Under the pieces are notes generated by a model. The model was given only the letters and a program-made list of their open reading frames with translations, made no database searches and was not told the DNA's origin. The position numbers and the translations under genes were made by a program. A stretch of 64,000 nucleotides of DNA from Entrophospora sp. SA101 (lineage: Eukaryota; Glomeromycota; Glomeromycetes; Entrophosporales; Entrophosporaceae): positions 1 to 64,000 of the forward strand of contig CAUDNR010004098.1 in NCBI GenBank assembly GCA_958430865.1, read 5' to 3'. Below, piece after piece: positions 51,483-62,161 of the stretch. Position 1 is the first letter of the stretch; every line of letters begins with the position of its first letter.

Positions 51483-53523
51483 AAGAGCTAGGGGTGCCGT
51501 AAGGTTGGTGGAGGATTTGGGCTTGTTGTTCACTTTCTTCAACAGATTTAGTATAATGGCTAGTGATATTAGCATTGTCTCCAATCACGTTGTCAATTAA
51601 AGCATTGCCTCTTTCTACATTAATACTTCCTTCAATGTTTAGTTTAGGAGTAGATACGGCTTGATTAATAGTTTGGTTCATTCGAGAGATTTCTTGTTCT
51701 TTGGCTGTTAGTTTTCCTTGGAGTTTAGCATTCCCCTTTTCTAAACTTTCTATCTTTTTATTTAATTCTTTTTCAGTTCTTCTTAGCAACCTAGTCTGTT
51801 CAAGAGATTTTTCTTGATATAATAGCTCATTGAGTTTTTGCTTGGTGTTAACTAATTCTTGTTTTTTGCTGCTTAATTCTTTTTCGTTGTTCTGTAGTTT
51901 AACATTCAAATTAGTAAAGTCTAGTTCTAGTTTTTTCTTCTCGGTTCGTAAGTGATTGATTTCTTTTTGTTTTTCCATTTTTACTTCTTCGATTTCTTCA
52001 TCTTTATCAAAGAGTTCTTTTTGTAAAGTAAGGATTTTGTTTTGTTTGGTTTCTAATGCTTCTTTGGTTTTGGTTAGTTCTTTTTCGAGTTTTTCGATAT
52101 TTTCCTTAGCTGTTTGGAGTTCCGTTTCAGTTGGTTTAACAATATTAGTGTCTCTGTCTTCATCTAATTTAGCTGCTACTTGTTGATAGTTTGCTTGAGC
52201 TTGGTGTAATTCAATTTGTAATTTATTTGTTTTTTCTTGAAAAGTTAGAATTTCAGATTGAGTTTGATTTAGTTGAATTTCTAAGCTAGATTTTTGCTGT
52301 TCTAATTCTGATAAGGAAGATTGTTGAGTTTGTAAGTCTTGTTGATATTTAGTTAGTTGGTTTTGAAAATCTTTTTTTTGACTAATTTTTTGTCTAGCAG
52401 TAAAGATGAGTTGTTTTTCTAGGTCATGGATTTTTTGTTGGTAGGATTGGAGTTCTTCTTGCAGCAAAAGACGAGCTTGAGTTTTAGCAACTAATTCTTG
52501 ATTGTCTTCTCTTCAAGGCTTTAAGTCATAACAATTGCCATATTCTTCATATTCTTCATATTCTTCTGTTTCGCTTTGTTTTTTATCAACTTCTTTTGCT
52601 TCTTGTTCTTTTGCATTATCATAAGAATTTACTAAAATCTTAGCCAATTCACCAGTGCAGTGAAGTCACTCTAGGTTTTCTGGCAAATATTCTAATCCAG
52701 AATTAATGTTGGTATTTTCAATTTCTAACTTTTCTAGCTTTTGGCAATTTTTTAAAGGTTCCAAGCCGCCACTGAGGGGATTATTATTTAACCAAACCTC
52801 CTCTAAATTTTCTAAGTGACCAAGAAAAGTTAAATCAGTAAATTGGTTATCTCTTAAATCTAATTCAACTAAATTTTTTCCCAATTTTGGCAAAAGCAAA
52901 ATAATTACTAAAACAATTAAGTGCACAAAGTTTTTCACAATTGCTTAAATCCAAAGAAGTAATTTGGTTACCACCACTACGTAATGATTGTAGATTAACA
53001 AAATCGTTGAGATTAAGAGAGCCTTTTAAGTTTTTGTCAATAATATCTAAACTAGTCATCTCTTTTCTAGTTTCGAGAGGGTATTGTCAATTTAGTCACT
53101 GTTGAGCATCTCTGCCTTGTTGGAAGTATTGTTGAGGAGTGAAGTTTTGCTTTTGAAGATAGGCAGCAAAACTAACTTCTTCAGGTGTTAATCCTGCTTC
53201 AGCCCATTCTTGGACTTGCTTAAAAGTAAAACCTTGATTTTTTCAACTTTCAATGTTTTTCCAATCAGTTATAGCATTTCCGTATATACTTTCATATCAA
53301 AAACCTAATTCTATTAACTTCCTTGCTTCCTGGGCAGTATATTCTAGTTCTTTTCATCTTCTAACTTCTAGGATTTCTTCCGGTTTAAAATCAACTTTAA
53401 TTCACTCTTGGGCTTCTTCGAATGTAAATTTTTCTTCTTCTCATCACTGTTGAAAAGTCTTATCAATTCAGGACTTTTCGGCAAATTTAGGATGAATTTC
53501 TGTTCAGCTTTCTTGGGGCATTA
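51472..53523 (-). pseudogene. W-module/LRR/coiled-coil protein with AQI tail, one frameshift
   Basis: Starts MPQESWTEIHPKFAEKSW after AAAGGAGAA. About 1-135: several Trp-rich repeats (FTFEEAQEWIKVDF, YTAQEARKLIELGF, FTFKQVQEWAEAGLTPEEV), then AQQWLNWQYP and leucine-rich repeats. Within them, at a run of six A near 52887, the frame shifts by one; with five A it would run on (LVELDLRDNQFTDL). After the repeats come acidic EEYEEYEEY, a long coiled coil and the tail EQQAQILHQPYGTPSSSKN. A single homopolymer difference may be an error, slippage, or real damage. Confidence 0.65.
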
Positions 53524-53537
53524 TTTATTCTCCTTTC

Positions 53538-54034
53538 TTGTAAAATATCAAATCGATCCTGCTATTAGGGCAAATACTCCCACTCCTCCTAAAATCCAAG
53601 GAAGGTAGTTTTTATTTGTATCACCCGACATTTGATTTGATTGTCGACTTCTGTGCTGTTTTCTCCTTTTTCTGTATCTTCCGAGACACTAGTATTAGAA
53701 CTTAAATCTTTATGTTGCTGGCAAGAGGTTAAAGGACTATGTAAATTCTTTTGCTCTGTTTCGGTAGCAAACTTTTCACCACAATCTAAGCAGTGGTAAA
53801 TTCACCGAATCTGCCGATGAGTTCATCTATCAAGATACACACCATCTTTATCTTTGTCTTTTACAAATTTAAATATTTCTTTATCTTTAAATTGATCCTT
53901 TGATTATTTGCTTCGTAGCAAGTAGGGCAATAATTGTCTCCACCACTTCCGATATAACCTATCCTATAAAATTGGTCGTGGAGTTTTTCTCCAATTACTT
54001 CTTCACATTTAACACATTTTCCGAATGAACTCAT
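53538..54034 (-). pseudogene. zinc-ribbon tail-anchored protein, frameshifted
   Basis: MSSFGKCVKCEEVIGEKLHD and YCPTCYEA in one frame, then FKFVKDKDKDGVYLDRW and HCLDCGEKFA in a second, then NYLPWILGGVGVFALIAGSI (one span) and a basic tail in a third. The tail ends TAATG overlapping the next gene start. So a zinc-ribbon anchored protein with two frame changes. Confidence 0.5.
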
Positions 54035-54106
54035 AGTATTTATAATTTTAGTATTTTAATCTACTACTCAATAAAAATTTAACTAAAAACAATACATATT
54101 ATACTT

Positions 54107-54478
54107 ATGAAAAAAGAATTAAACCAAAAACAATTTACTTTTCCTCCAAAAACAGAAATGCAAAGGGTTCTCAAAAGATTTGCCGACCCAAATTATCACC
54201 GGGTAAATCAAGGTTTGGCTCCTTGGGCTAATGATTTGGATAAAGCCAAGTACAAACTGTGTAAAAGCATCCTTCGTTATAAACAAGAAAATAATTTAGC
54301 CAGCAAAGACATTTCTAAACAATTAGGGATAACTACTCTCAAAGCTGAATATATCTTATATAGCCACATTGATAAGTTTACTTTGGATGAGTTAGCAAGT
54401 TATGCTAACAATTTACACGTTCCCTGTCAAGTAAAATTCAACATTCCTTATGGTCAAACTTCCCCAAAAACCTGCTAA
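54107..54478 (+). CDS. XRE-type regulator
   Basis: 123 residues. GLAPWANDLDKAKYKLCKSI, ASKDISKQLGITTLKAEYIL, IDKFTLDELASYA: same layout as 22821 and 63816. No obvious toxin next to it. Intact. Confidence 0.65.
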   Translation: MKKELNQKQFTFPPKTEMQRVLKRFADPNYHRVNQGLAPWANDLDKAKYKLCKSILRYKQENNLASKDISKQLGITTLKAEYILYSHIDKFTLDELASYANNLHVPCQVKFNIPYGQTSPKTC

Positions 54479-54508
54479 TTTAAGACCTTATGAAATTCAA
54501 ACTGGTAG

Positions 54509-54670
54509 TTATGTTACCATTAAAAAATATTCTTGATTTAGTTCTAGTTGGCTGTAAATTTCTTTATGTTCTTCGTGAAGGATAAGAAACTGGCTGCTTT
54601 CTTGGTTTTTAAAGGTAAGTTTAAAGTTATTCGGCAAAAGTTCTTTTTTGATTAAGGTGGCTTTATTCAT
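54509..54670 (-). CDS. 53-residue protein, unknown
   Basis: MNKATLIKKELLPNNFKLTF and further beta-like sequence ending EYFLMVT. Its ATG overlaps the end of the gene before it. Unrecognised. Confidence 0.4.
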   Translation of the reverse strand: MNKATLIKKELLPNNFKLTFKNQESSQFLILHEEHKEIYSQLELNQEYFLMVT

Positions 54671-55049
54671 GATATTGTTTAAATTGTTGGGAAAGCCAGT
54701 GAGCAGTTTCTTTTATTCTTAATTTTTCGGCTTCTTTGCTTTCTCTTTCAGCTAATTCAAGGAATAATTGTGCTTTTTTCATTCTCTCTTGCCAAGTTTT
54801 CGCTTCTTTTTGACAGTAGCAAGTATTGGGACATCTATGCCCTTTAAACAATATCTTTCAAGCCTCTTCATGTTTACCTTGTTTGGTTAAGTAGATCATA
54901 GCATCGATTTCTTTTTGGGTGTATTCTCGGCTAGCGATTTCTTGGCTAAATCACTGGGCTAGTTTGTCTTTTTTGGTTGTTTCTTTGCCTTTTTCGCCGG
55001 GCATTTCCTTAAAAATTCAGACCTTTTCTTGCTTATTTTTGTTATTCAT
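54663..55049 (-). CDS. helical protein with a small Cys cluster
   Basis: 128 residues. QEIASREYTQKEIDAMIYLT, GHRCPNTCYCQKEAKTWQER and charged helix. Unrecognised. One of a run of small coupled genes (55801 to 54509). Confidence 0.5.
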
Positions 55050-55138
55050 ATTGCTAACTATATAAGCAAATTTTTATCAAAGTTACTTTGATTTCTTGGC
55101 TTTAAACTTGGTAAATATTTTTAACCTGTTTGGCGGGC

Positions 55139-55615
55139 TTATTTCAGACCTTTTATTAGTTCTTTTCAGTTTTGTAGTCTTTCCAACTCTTTTATTTCGT
55201 AGAGAGTTCACAAAAAAGCCTCGACATCTTGGGTTAACTCTTGGTGCCTTTGGTCGTGTTTCTGACCAAATTTTAGTTTATAGTTAGCCATAAGACAATG
55301 GGCTAGTTCATGGGCAATAGTATTGATTAATTTGCGAAAACTAAATAATTCAGTAAAGTTAGGAATATCACTCCTTAAGCCTGCTAAACAGTAGGCGAAC
55401 AAAATATTTAAATGGATTTTTTTGGTGTAAATGGTTAAATTGCCAATTTTCTCTTTTCCTAGTCTAGTCCTGCCACGTCAGTTATAACTCAATTGAAAAC
55501 CACCAAATTTAATAATTGCTGAGCGTAAGGGGTAAATGTTACCGTGTTTCTTAATTAGAATGTCCTGGTAAGCGTGGTAAACAGCATTAATTAAATGCTC
55601 GAAATAAGTTTCCAT
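55139..55615 (-). CDS. SprT-like zinc peptidase-type protein
   Basis: 158 residues. INTIAHELAHCLMANYK carries HExxH, followed by HDQRHQELTQDV, the third-ligand region expected in SprT-like proteins. Small and without other domains, so it could be a plasmid version of the DNA-protein crosslink or processing peptidase type. Two in-frame TGA Trp. Starts right at the stop of the gene at 55616. Confidence 0.65.
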
Positions 55616-55801
55616 CTATTTTTTTTGTTTAGTTGAACTACCCTTTGCCATGTCTTTACCGCTACAAATTACTTCAACACCAAAACTGTCTTCTTCTTCG
55701 GGCATTTTGTCAGCTTCTTTTTTTAAACTCAACAGCAGTTCCCGCATTTGCTTATCGGTTAATCTCTTTGGTTTAGCTTGCTCTTTTATGGCTGTTTTCA
55801 T
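55616..55801 (-). CDS. 61-residue charged protein
   Basis: MKTAIKEQAKPKRLTDKQMR ... SGKDMAKGSSTKQKK. Basic, no fold recognised; stop abuts the SprT-like gene start. Confidence 0.4.
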   Translation of the reverse strand: MKTAIKEQAKPKRLTDKQMRELLLSLKKEADKMPEEEDSFGVEVICSGKDMAKGSSTKQKK

Positions 55802-55840
55802 ATAAAGTTTTTATTGATTTCAGTTAGAAATAAACTCTTC

Positions 55841-56215
55841 TTATGGTTTTTTCTTTCTTTCATTACTCTTCAATCATCCAGCCAATTCCAAGTATTCTTG
55901 TCTGGTTTCTTGCTGAATTCGGTTTATTAACAAGTCAGCATACTCGGGCTTTTGTTTTAACAAAAAAAGTCTTAATTGGCTTTTTGGTCATTTCTCCTTT
56001 TTGCGGTAAATTTCTTTTAAATGTTCCCAAGACTTTTCTACTTTGGGTCATAATGGATGAGGCTTAACTTTTCCTTCCTGAACTAATTGTCAAAAGGCTA
56101 ATTCCAACCACAGACAACTTAAATAATGCTTTTGTTCGCCATCTCTTTTGGGATATTTAACTTGGTATGCTTGAATTTTTTGTTGGAGAGTTTTGATTTT
56201 AGTTTGATGGTTCAT
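55841..56215 (-). CDS. helical protein, unknown
   Basis: 124 residues, rich in Lys, Gln and Leu: YPKRDGEQKHYLSCLWLEL, LWPKVEKSWEHLKEIYRKK, QEYLELAGWLKSNERKKK. Four TGA Trp codons. Unrecognised; plasmid-type gene by context. Confidence 0.45.
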
Positions 56216-56290
56216 GGCGAGAAAGGGAAAATAAAAAAAATTAGATAAAATTTAACCCTTTCTCGCTGAAAGAATTTTTACTCCTAATTA

Positions 56291-56428
56291 CTAAGGTTGC
56301 TTCTGCTCGGTTAATGTTTGTTTTAATCTGGCAATTTCTTTTAATAAGATTTGTTTGTCCTCCGGGGCAAAGGTTTTTTGTTGGATAATAGTTTCGAGGT
56401 TTTGGATCTGTTCTTTGAGAGTAAGCAT
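56291..56428 (-). CDS. 45-residue helix
   Basis: MLTLKEQIQNLETIIQQKTF and further helix; start follows GAG-rich region. Low weight. Confidence 0.35.
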   Translation of the reverse strand: MLTLKEQIQNLETIIQQKTFAPEDKQILLKEIARLKQTLTEQKQP

Positions 56429-56468
56429 TTAGATATATTTTTTTATCGTTCATCGTCTTAAAACAACC

Positions 56469-56756
56469 CTATTCACTGATGCTTTTGGGTTTGTTATTCT
56501 TGTTTTTTTGTCCTTGGTAAATGGTTCAGTGATAGACTTGACAAGCATAAACATTTTCAAATACCGCTATCTGTTTTTTTCCTCATTCATCCAAAACAGT
56601 TATGGGTTGCTTTTCTTGCGAACAAAACTTATACTCATTTTCGCCTATTCTTTGTTCGATACAACCAAAACAACGCGGTTTTTTACAAATATAATAATCT
56701 TTTCAGAGTTTTATTGGTGGCGAATTAGTTATGCTTGTGCTGCTAGTATCGAACAT
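56469..56756 (-). CDS. small zinc-ribbon protein
   Basis: 95 residues. YICKKPRCFGC and FCSQEKQP then beta-like strands ending QGQKNKNNKPKSISE. Three TGA Trp codons. Follows the gene at 56763 by 6 bases. Confidence 0.45.
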
Positions 56757-56762
56757 GTTGTT

Positions 56763-56999
56763 TTATTTTTGCTCTCTTTCTTTCAATCACTCGTGCCACT
56801 TACTTAAATTGATCCAAGCATATTGACCGCTGATGCTCTTGGCTAATTCTTCTTGTCAAGTTCCTCACTCTTTCTTATCTTCAAAATGGTAAACAGTTTG
56901 CTCGATTAAAACCAAAATGCCGGTTGTCAATGCTTTTTCTTTTTTGGCGAATTCTTGTTGAGCTTGTTGGTTATCTTTAAATAATCATTGTTGGCTCAT
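56763..56999 (-). CDS. 78-residue helical protein
   Basis: MSQQWLFKDNQQAQQEFAKK, WGTWQEELAKSISGQYAW, WHEWLKEREQK. Rich in Trp, mostly TGA. Unrecognised. Confidence 0.45.
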
Positions 57000-57012
57000 G
57001 GGTTAAGTGATT

Positions 57013-57509
57013 TTTACTCATAACCTCTCTTCACATACTTATTCAGCATTTTTCGCTTTTCTTTTCCTAGTTTCCGGTAAAACTTTTTCTTTAAACATCC
57101 TAGACACAGTATTTTAAACTCGGTATCTATTCCCCAGAAGCTCGGGTTTGTTTCTGTTTTTAACTACTCCATGTTTCCCGGCACCTCTTAACCACTTCCC
57201 GCATAAATAGCAGCTAGCTCGGTTATACTTATGATTGATGACAACGGGCTTTCTCTGGCTTTCTTTTACTTTCTTATACAGTTGACAGTTCCAAATACGC
57301 AAACAGACTTTATAACAGAGTTCAGGGCAAACTAGATGCTCTGCTTCATGTAAACGACAATAGAACTTCCCGAAAGGCTTCCAACCCAAATTAAGTATGT
57401 TGACCCGCTGACAAAAATTGCAAACCTGAATATCCAAAAATTTAAGGTTCCTTATCCGGTCAAATTCTTTCCTGTTGAGTTTCATAATTTTGGTGGTCTT
57501 CTGTGGCAC
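57013..57509 (-). pseudogene. zinc-finger protein, relative of 49184, frameshifted
   Basis: First frame: CNFCQRVNILN, FYCRLHEA, ASCYLCGKWLRGAGKHGVV and KNRNKPELLGNRY, then a stop (57114). One base later in another frame: FKILCLGCLKKKFYRKLGKE ending KYVKRGYE, which matches the C-terminus of the intact gene at 49184 (KVLCGDCLKNL). A single +1 frame change accounts for it. Alternative ATG at 57485. Confidence 0.6.
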
Positions 57510-57566
57510 TATTTTTAAAGGAGAGTGTGTTTATCTTTTATGTTTTTATTTATCCTTTATTAACAA

Positions 57567-57665
57567 ATTTCGCTAATAACAACCTTGGTGATTTTATTGG
57601 TTTTAATAATTGGTGGATTGATTGCTCTTTTCTGGTGGTGAAAAAAGCCCATTCGGAAGAATTAA
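57567..57665 (+). pseudogene. possible anchor-tail fragment
   Basis: Start-less frame LITTLVILLVLIIGGLIALF followed by WWWKKPIRKN and stop; looks like the anchor end of a lost gene. Confidence 0.3.
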
Positions 57666-57684
57666 AACAACCAAACAGCAATTT

Positions 57685-57876
57685 TTATCTATTCTCCTCT
57701 AATCACTTTTCCACTTTTTTCTTTTCTTTTTCATAATCTTTGATTTGAGCTTGGATTTTTTCGAGTTGACTATGGAGATATCTTTGTTGTCGGTTAAGCC
57801 TAAAAATTTGGCTTTGGTAATGACGAACTAATTCTTTATTGCGAGCTATTTCGACTACATTAGAACTTTTAGCCAT
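57685..57876 (-). CDS. small helical protein, paralogue of 46462
   Basis: 63 residues with IFRLNRQQRYLHSQLEKIQA and QIKDYEKEKKKVEKW. Two bases behind the Res stop, last gene of the restriction operon. See 46462. Confidence 0.5.
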
Positions 57877-57878
57877 AA

Positions 57879-60236
57879 TTATCCCACTCCCTCCAATACT
57901 GTCTTAATACATTCTTCCATATCCATTATTCCACTACTAAATAACTCTCCTCCTTCTCCTATTCAATAAACTCGATACTTTCCGTAAACATCAGTAGTCA
58001 CAATTACTCCCACCCGAACTTTCCGTGGCGGAATTATTTTTTGTCCCACCGGAACCATTCCTAAATCAAAACTTTCAATAGTAAACAGTTTCCTATCCAA
58101 CTTATCCTTTAATAATTCTTTCCCAGTAGTTTCTACCGCTACCAAAGTATCATCTTCCACTCAAACCAAAAAATCTGGATAAAATTTCTTTGTAAAACCT
58201 TGACTTAACAACGGAATTCCAAAACCAATAAAAACGGGATTTCGCACTCAATCATAACCCAACTCATCAATCATTCTCGCACATTCATACTCGATTGGAT
58301 TTAAATTGCTATAAAACTTATGAAGACTATTTTCAAATTCATAGCAATCAGTTAAATTAACATTCATATCTGGCACTAGCAAAGGTTCGTCATACTGAGT
58401 AATTAATTGAATAACCGTTAAATAAGTATCAACAATCTCTCTGGCAATCTCTTTTAATTCTTTCTCCGCTGGTGAATTCCGACCAATTAAAAAATCTAAC
58501 TTTTCTTTATACTCTAAACTACTTAAATCAGTTAAATCTAGTGCCCGAGAATTCCAATTCATAATACTCCTTCGCAAAACATTCCTTACTGATACCTTAT
58601 TGCTAAACGAAAACTTTTCTCAAATAACCTTTAAAGGAGTATTTTTGCCAATATGATAATCCATAATTGCTCTTTTATCCTCGGGTTCTATCTCGTGGAG
58701 ATCAACCTGAGAATAATCTTTCACTTTATTAATTAAAATATGGCGAATAGCTAATTCAGTTGCCGTTTGGTTAATCACCGCAATTTGGGGTAAATATCTT
58801 TCCTTTCTTACCAAAACCGGACTTAACTTCTTTTTTTCCGCCTTAGTGGGAACATCTAATTTAATTAAATCACTAATATTCTCCAATTCTTTATTAATTT
58901 TACTAACAATTTCGCTAAATTCTTTATTGCTAGTTTTGATATAAAAATAAGCCGTGTTTAAATCTTTATACTGACCGCGATAATGTTTTCCTTGCGGAGT
59001 TCTTAAAGCTCGACCAATTAACTGTTGAGCTTGAATATCGCTCCCAATACTGCGGTCAATGTAGACAAAACTCACTAAATTATCATCTCAACCTTCTAAT
59101 AAACTTTTATTAAAAATAATATGTTGATAGTTACCTTGTAAAAACTTTTGATAATCTTGGCTATTTTGACCATCAAAAAGAGCAAAGTCCGCCGGGAGAG
59201 GAAAATCTTTTTTAAACTCTAAATTAGCACAAACAGCAATTTTTTTCGGTTCTATTCGGCAGTGTTCTACTAAATGTTTTCAAATTAGAATAGCAGGAGC
59301 TTTTCGTTGGTCGAAAGGTAAACTACTATTATCTTTTTCAAACTTTTCTTTTTCAAGAACATTAGTTTTGCAGATGTAGATAACTTTTAAACCTTTTAAG
59401 TTCCTTTTCACTGCTAAACTATTTAATTTTTTTCAATCAACAATCAAACTATTTAAAATTTCTTCCCGGGGTGATTCATAACCAATCACTCGCAACTTAT
59501 TTTTAATTAAGCCGGTCGCGACTACTTGATTATTAGAGACTGCAAAAACCAAATCTTCTACTTTTCAATTAGCTTTCTGAATTTCCTTTACTAATCTTTT
59601 CGAATGGCTCGGTGTGCCAGAAGCCAAAATCAAAGCATTCGGAGTTAATTCTAATAAGCGATTGATTTGCTGTTCGGTCAAATGTTGCCCCTCATCATAA
59701 ATGATAATTAAACCTCTTTTTTTTTCGCGAAAGAGACGAGTAATTAACAATTCTCAAATTGAACTATTAGTATGGTCAGCTCGTTCAGACTGATAAATTA
59801 ACCGTCCTTCTTTGGTTTGAACATTGAAAACACCAGTAGTAGTTAGGTAAATTATGGGATTAGGATTATTTAAAAAAGGAGTAGTTAAGCCACTAATTAG
59901 TTCATTAATAGAGTAAACTTCGCTTTTGGTATTTAAAAGTGAATTATATTTTCCTCCCGAACTTAAATTAGTTAAAGTTTGTTCTACAATTACTTTACTT
60001 TGGCTCATTCAGAGAACTATTGGATAATATAAACTCTCGCTTAACTGGCTAGTTAAAGTAGCTAACATCGCCGTTTTGCCACTACCAGTAATTGATTTTA
60101 GAGAATAAATGAAAGGTATTGGAACAGGATTTTTTTCGGTTCCGGTTAGCGGAGGATTATCTAAATATTGCTGAAATTTTTCGTTAATGGCATTTACTGC
60201 TTCTTCTTGATAGCTGTGTAATTTAGTAATTGGCAT
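57879..60236 (-). CDS. type III restriction helicase-nuclease (Res)
   Basis: 785 residues. Helicase motif I SITGSGKTAM (about 48-57), DEGQ motif II (181-184), SGTPSHSKR motif III, ...QQLIGRALRTPQG motif VI. C-terminal nuclease: FYPDFLVWVEDD and AVETTGKELL, a PD-ExK-like site near residue 700. Acts with Mod to cut DNA between two inversely oriented sites. Starts 6 bases after Mod. Frame continuous with several TGA Trp. Confidence 0.85.
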
Positions 60237-60241
60237 ATTTT

Positions 60242-62161
60242 TTATTCAACGATCCGAAAATTGGTTAAGATTTCGGTAGGTATTTGCTTAAATTCAACAT
60301 TTTCTGAGCGAAAAGAACATAAACGAGCATAGATAATATATTTTTCTGAGGAAAGGTTGGCTTGTTGGGTTTCTTGAACGATTTGATAATAAATTTCTTG
60401 GGTTAGTTGCGATTTACTGTTCCCGTTTCAAATTAAAAATATTCCTTCATTTTCATAATTTTTAGCAAAAAGATATTGATATCCTTCAATTCTAGTTCAA
60501 TTATTTTCCATTTGGCTAGCCAAAATAGCATCAATTAAGTCATCTTTTTTCATTTCAAGGAGAGTTTGATTATCAATAGTTTTATTTAGAGAGTAGAAAG
60601 TAAAATCGCCATTCAAAGATTCATGTTCTTTTTTGTCCGCTCATTTACCGGTGATAGCGGCTTGTAGTCTTCTTTGTAAAAGCGTGCGACAATAGTCATC
60701 TCCATTTTTAATATTTCCTTGCTCAATTAAAATAAAATTTCTCTTGGTATTAGTTTCCTTATTTAATCATAAAACCGCTTCTCCGGTAGTTCCGGAACCA
60801 GCAAAAGGGTCTAAAACCATGCCATTCGGCGGGCATCAAAGTTGGATAATTTTTTGGAAAAGTTTGAGTGGTTTTCCTGTTTCAAATCCATGTCCGGCTC
60901 CAACTGACCGACTTATTTCTCTACTAGCGACCGCTGTGGTTCCGGATTGAGAAAGTTCTCAACTTACTACTCCTAATTCAATAGGGTTTTCGTAGTATTC
61001 CTTTCCTCAATAAGTTATTGGCACATGTCCTTCTTTCATGTCGGCTAAATATCGTTTTTGTTGCGGTTTTCCTTTACCTCCATGAGAAAATATTATTTTG
61101 GGTCAAGGTCCTTTTTCTAGGATTTTATAAGCTTTTTTAGATGATTCTTTGATTACTGGGTCTTGGAGTGGATTTTCGAGATTAGTAATCGAGAAGCCTT
61201 TAATTAATAATGCTGGTGATTTCCCATCTTTAATATCCACTTCTTCATATTCAGAACCTCAGCCTTCTAAGAAACTTTTCATTCGCGGTTTTGCGAACCG
61301 CCAATGGGTTCCTGTTGGCGGTTCGCAAATTTTTCCGGTGAAAGGGTTCTGAATACCATAAACCATACTATAAGTAGGGGTTTGGGAACTTGAATCACCG
61401 ATAATTCAGGGTCCTCGTGGGTCTTTATCCGAATTTTTGAATTGCTTTAAATAATCCTCAGTCCGAGGCATTAAGTTAGTTTCAGCTCTTTCCAAATCTT
61501 TGGCGTAAACGAGAATATATTCCGTAGCCGGAGAGACATGAGTATAAGTTTTTGGACCACCTAGTTTTTGCCAGTTAATTATGGCTATTCTATTCTTTTC
61601 ACCAAAAATCTCATCTAACATCATTCCCAGTCTAAATAATTCTCTTTCATCTATACAAAAAGCCAAAACACCATTATTTTTTAACATTTGTCGCATCATT
61701 TGTATCCTTGGCAACATAAACTTCATTCATTTAGTATGGCGAGAGGGGTCATCTGCTTTTACATATTCTCCTAGTCCTTCGTCATTTGGATCCTTATCTC
61801 ATTTATCATTATAACGAAAGTCTTTGCCCGTATTATAAGGAGGGTCGGCAATAATTAGGTCAATTTTGCCGTGATATTGATATAAAGTAGCCATCGCGAG
61901 CAAATTATCACCTTCGATGACGAGATTTTTTGATTTTTGTTCTTCATTGCCAATACTCAAAGAGGAAATTTCTCTTAGAGTTCTCGGTTTTACTTTTCTG
62001 GCTATTCTTTGGGCATTAACTTTTCCCGAGAATATTATTTTAATACCTCCTTGGGAAATTTCTTCTAACTGATTTTTGAGAAATTTGTTCTCAGTTTTTA
62101 GTTGGGCTAATTGTTCTTGGAGTTCTTCGGAAAGATTTGAAGAGAGATGTGTTTCATTCAT
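60242..62161 (-). CDS. type III adenine methyltransferase (Mod)
   Basis: 639 residues. DPPYNTGKDF (Asp about 106), then RHTKWMKFMLPRI whose Trp is a TGA, LDPFAGSGTTGEA (about 451). The DPPY-first order is that of beta-class N6-adenine methylases. The N-terminal helix and middle target-recognition region are present. GGAGGAAAAG lies before the ATG at 62161, which overlaps the stop of the upstream gene (TAATG). Confidence 0.85.
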
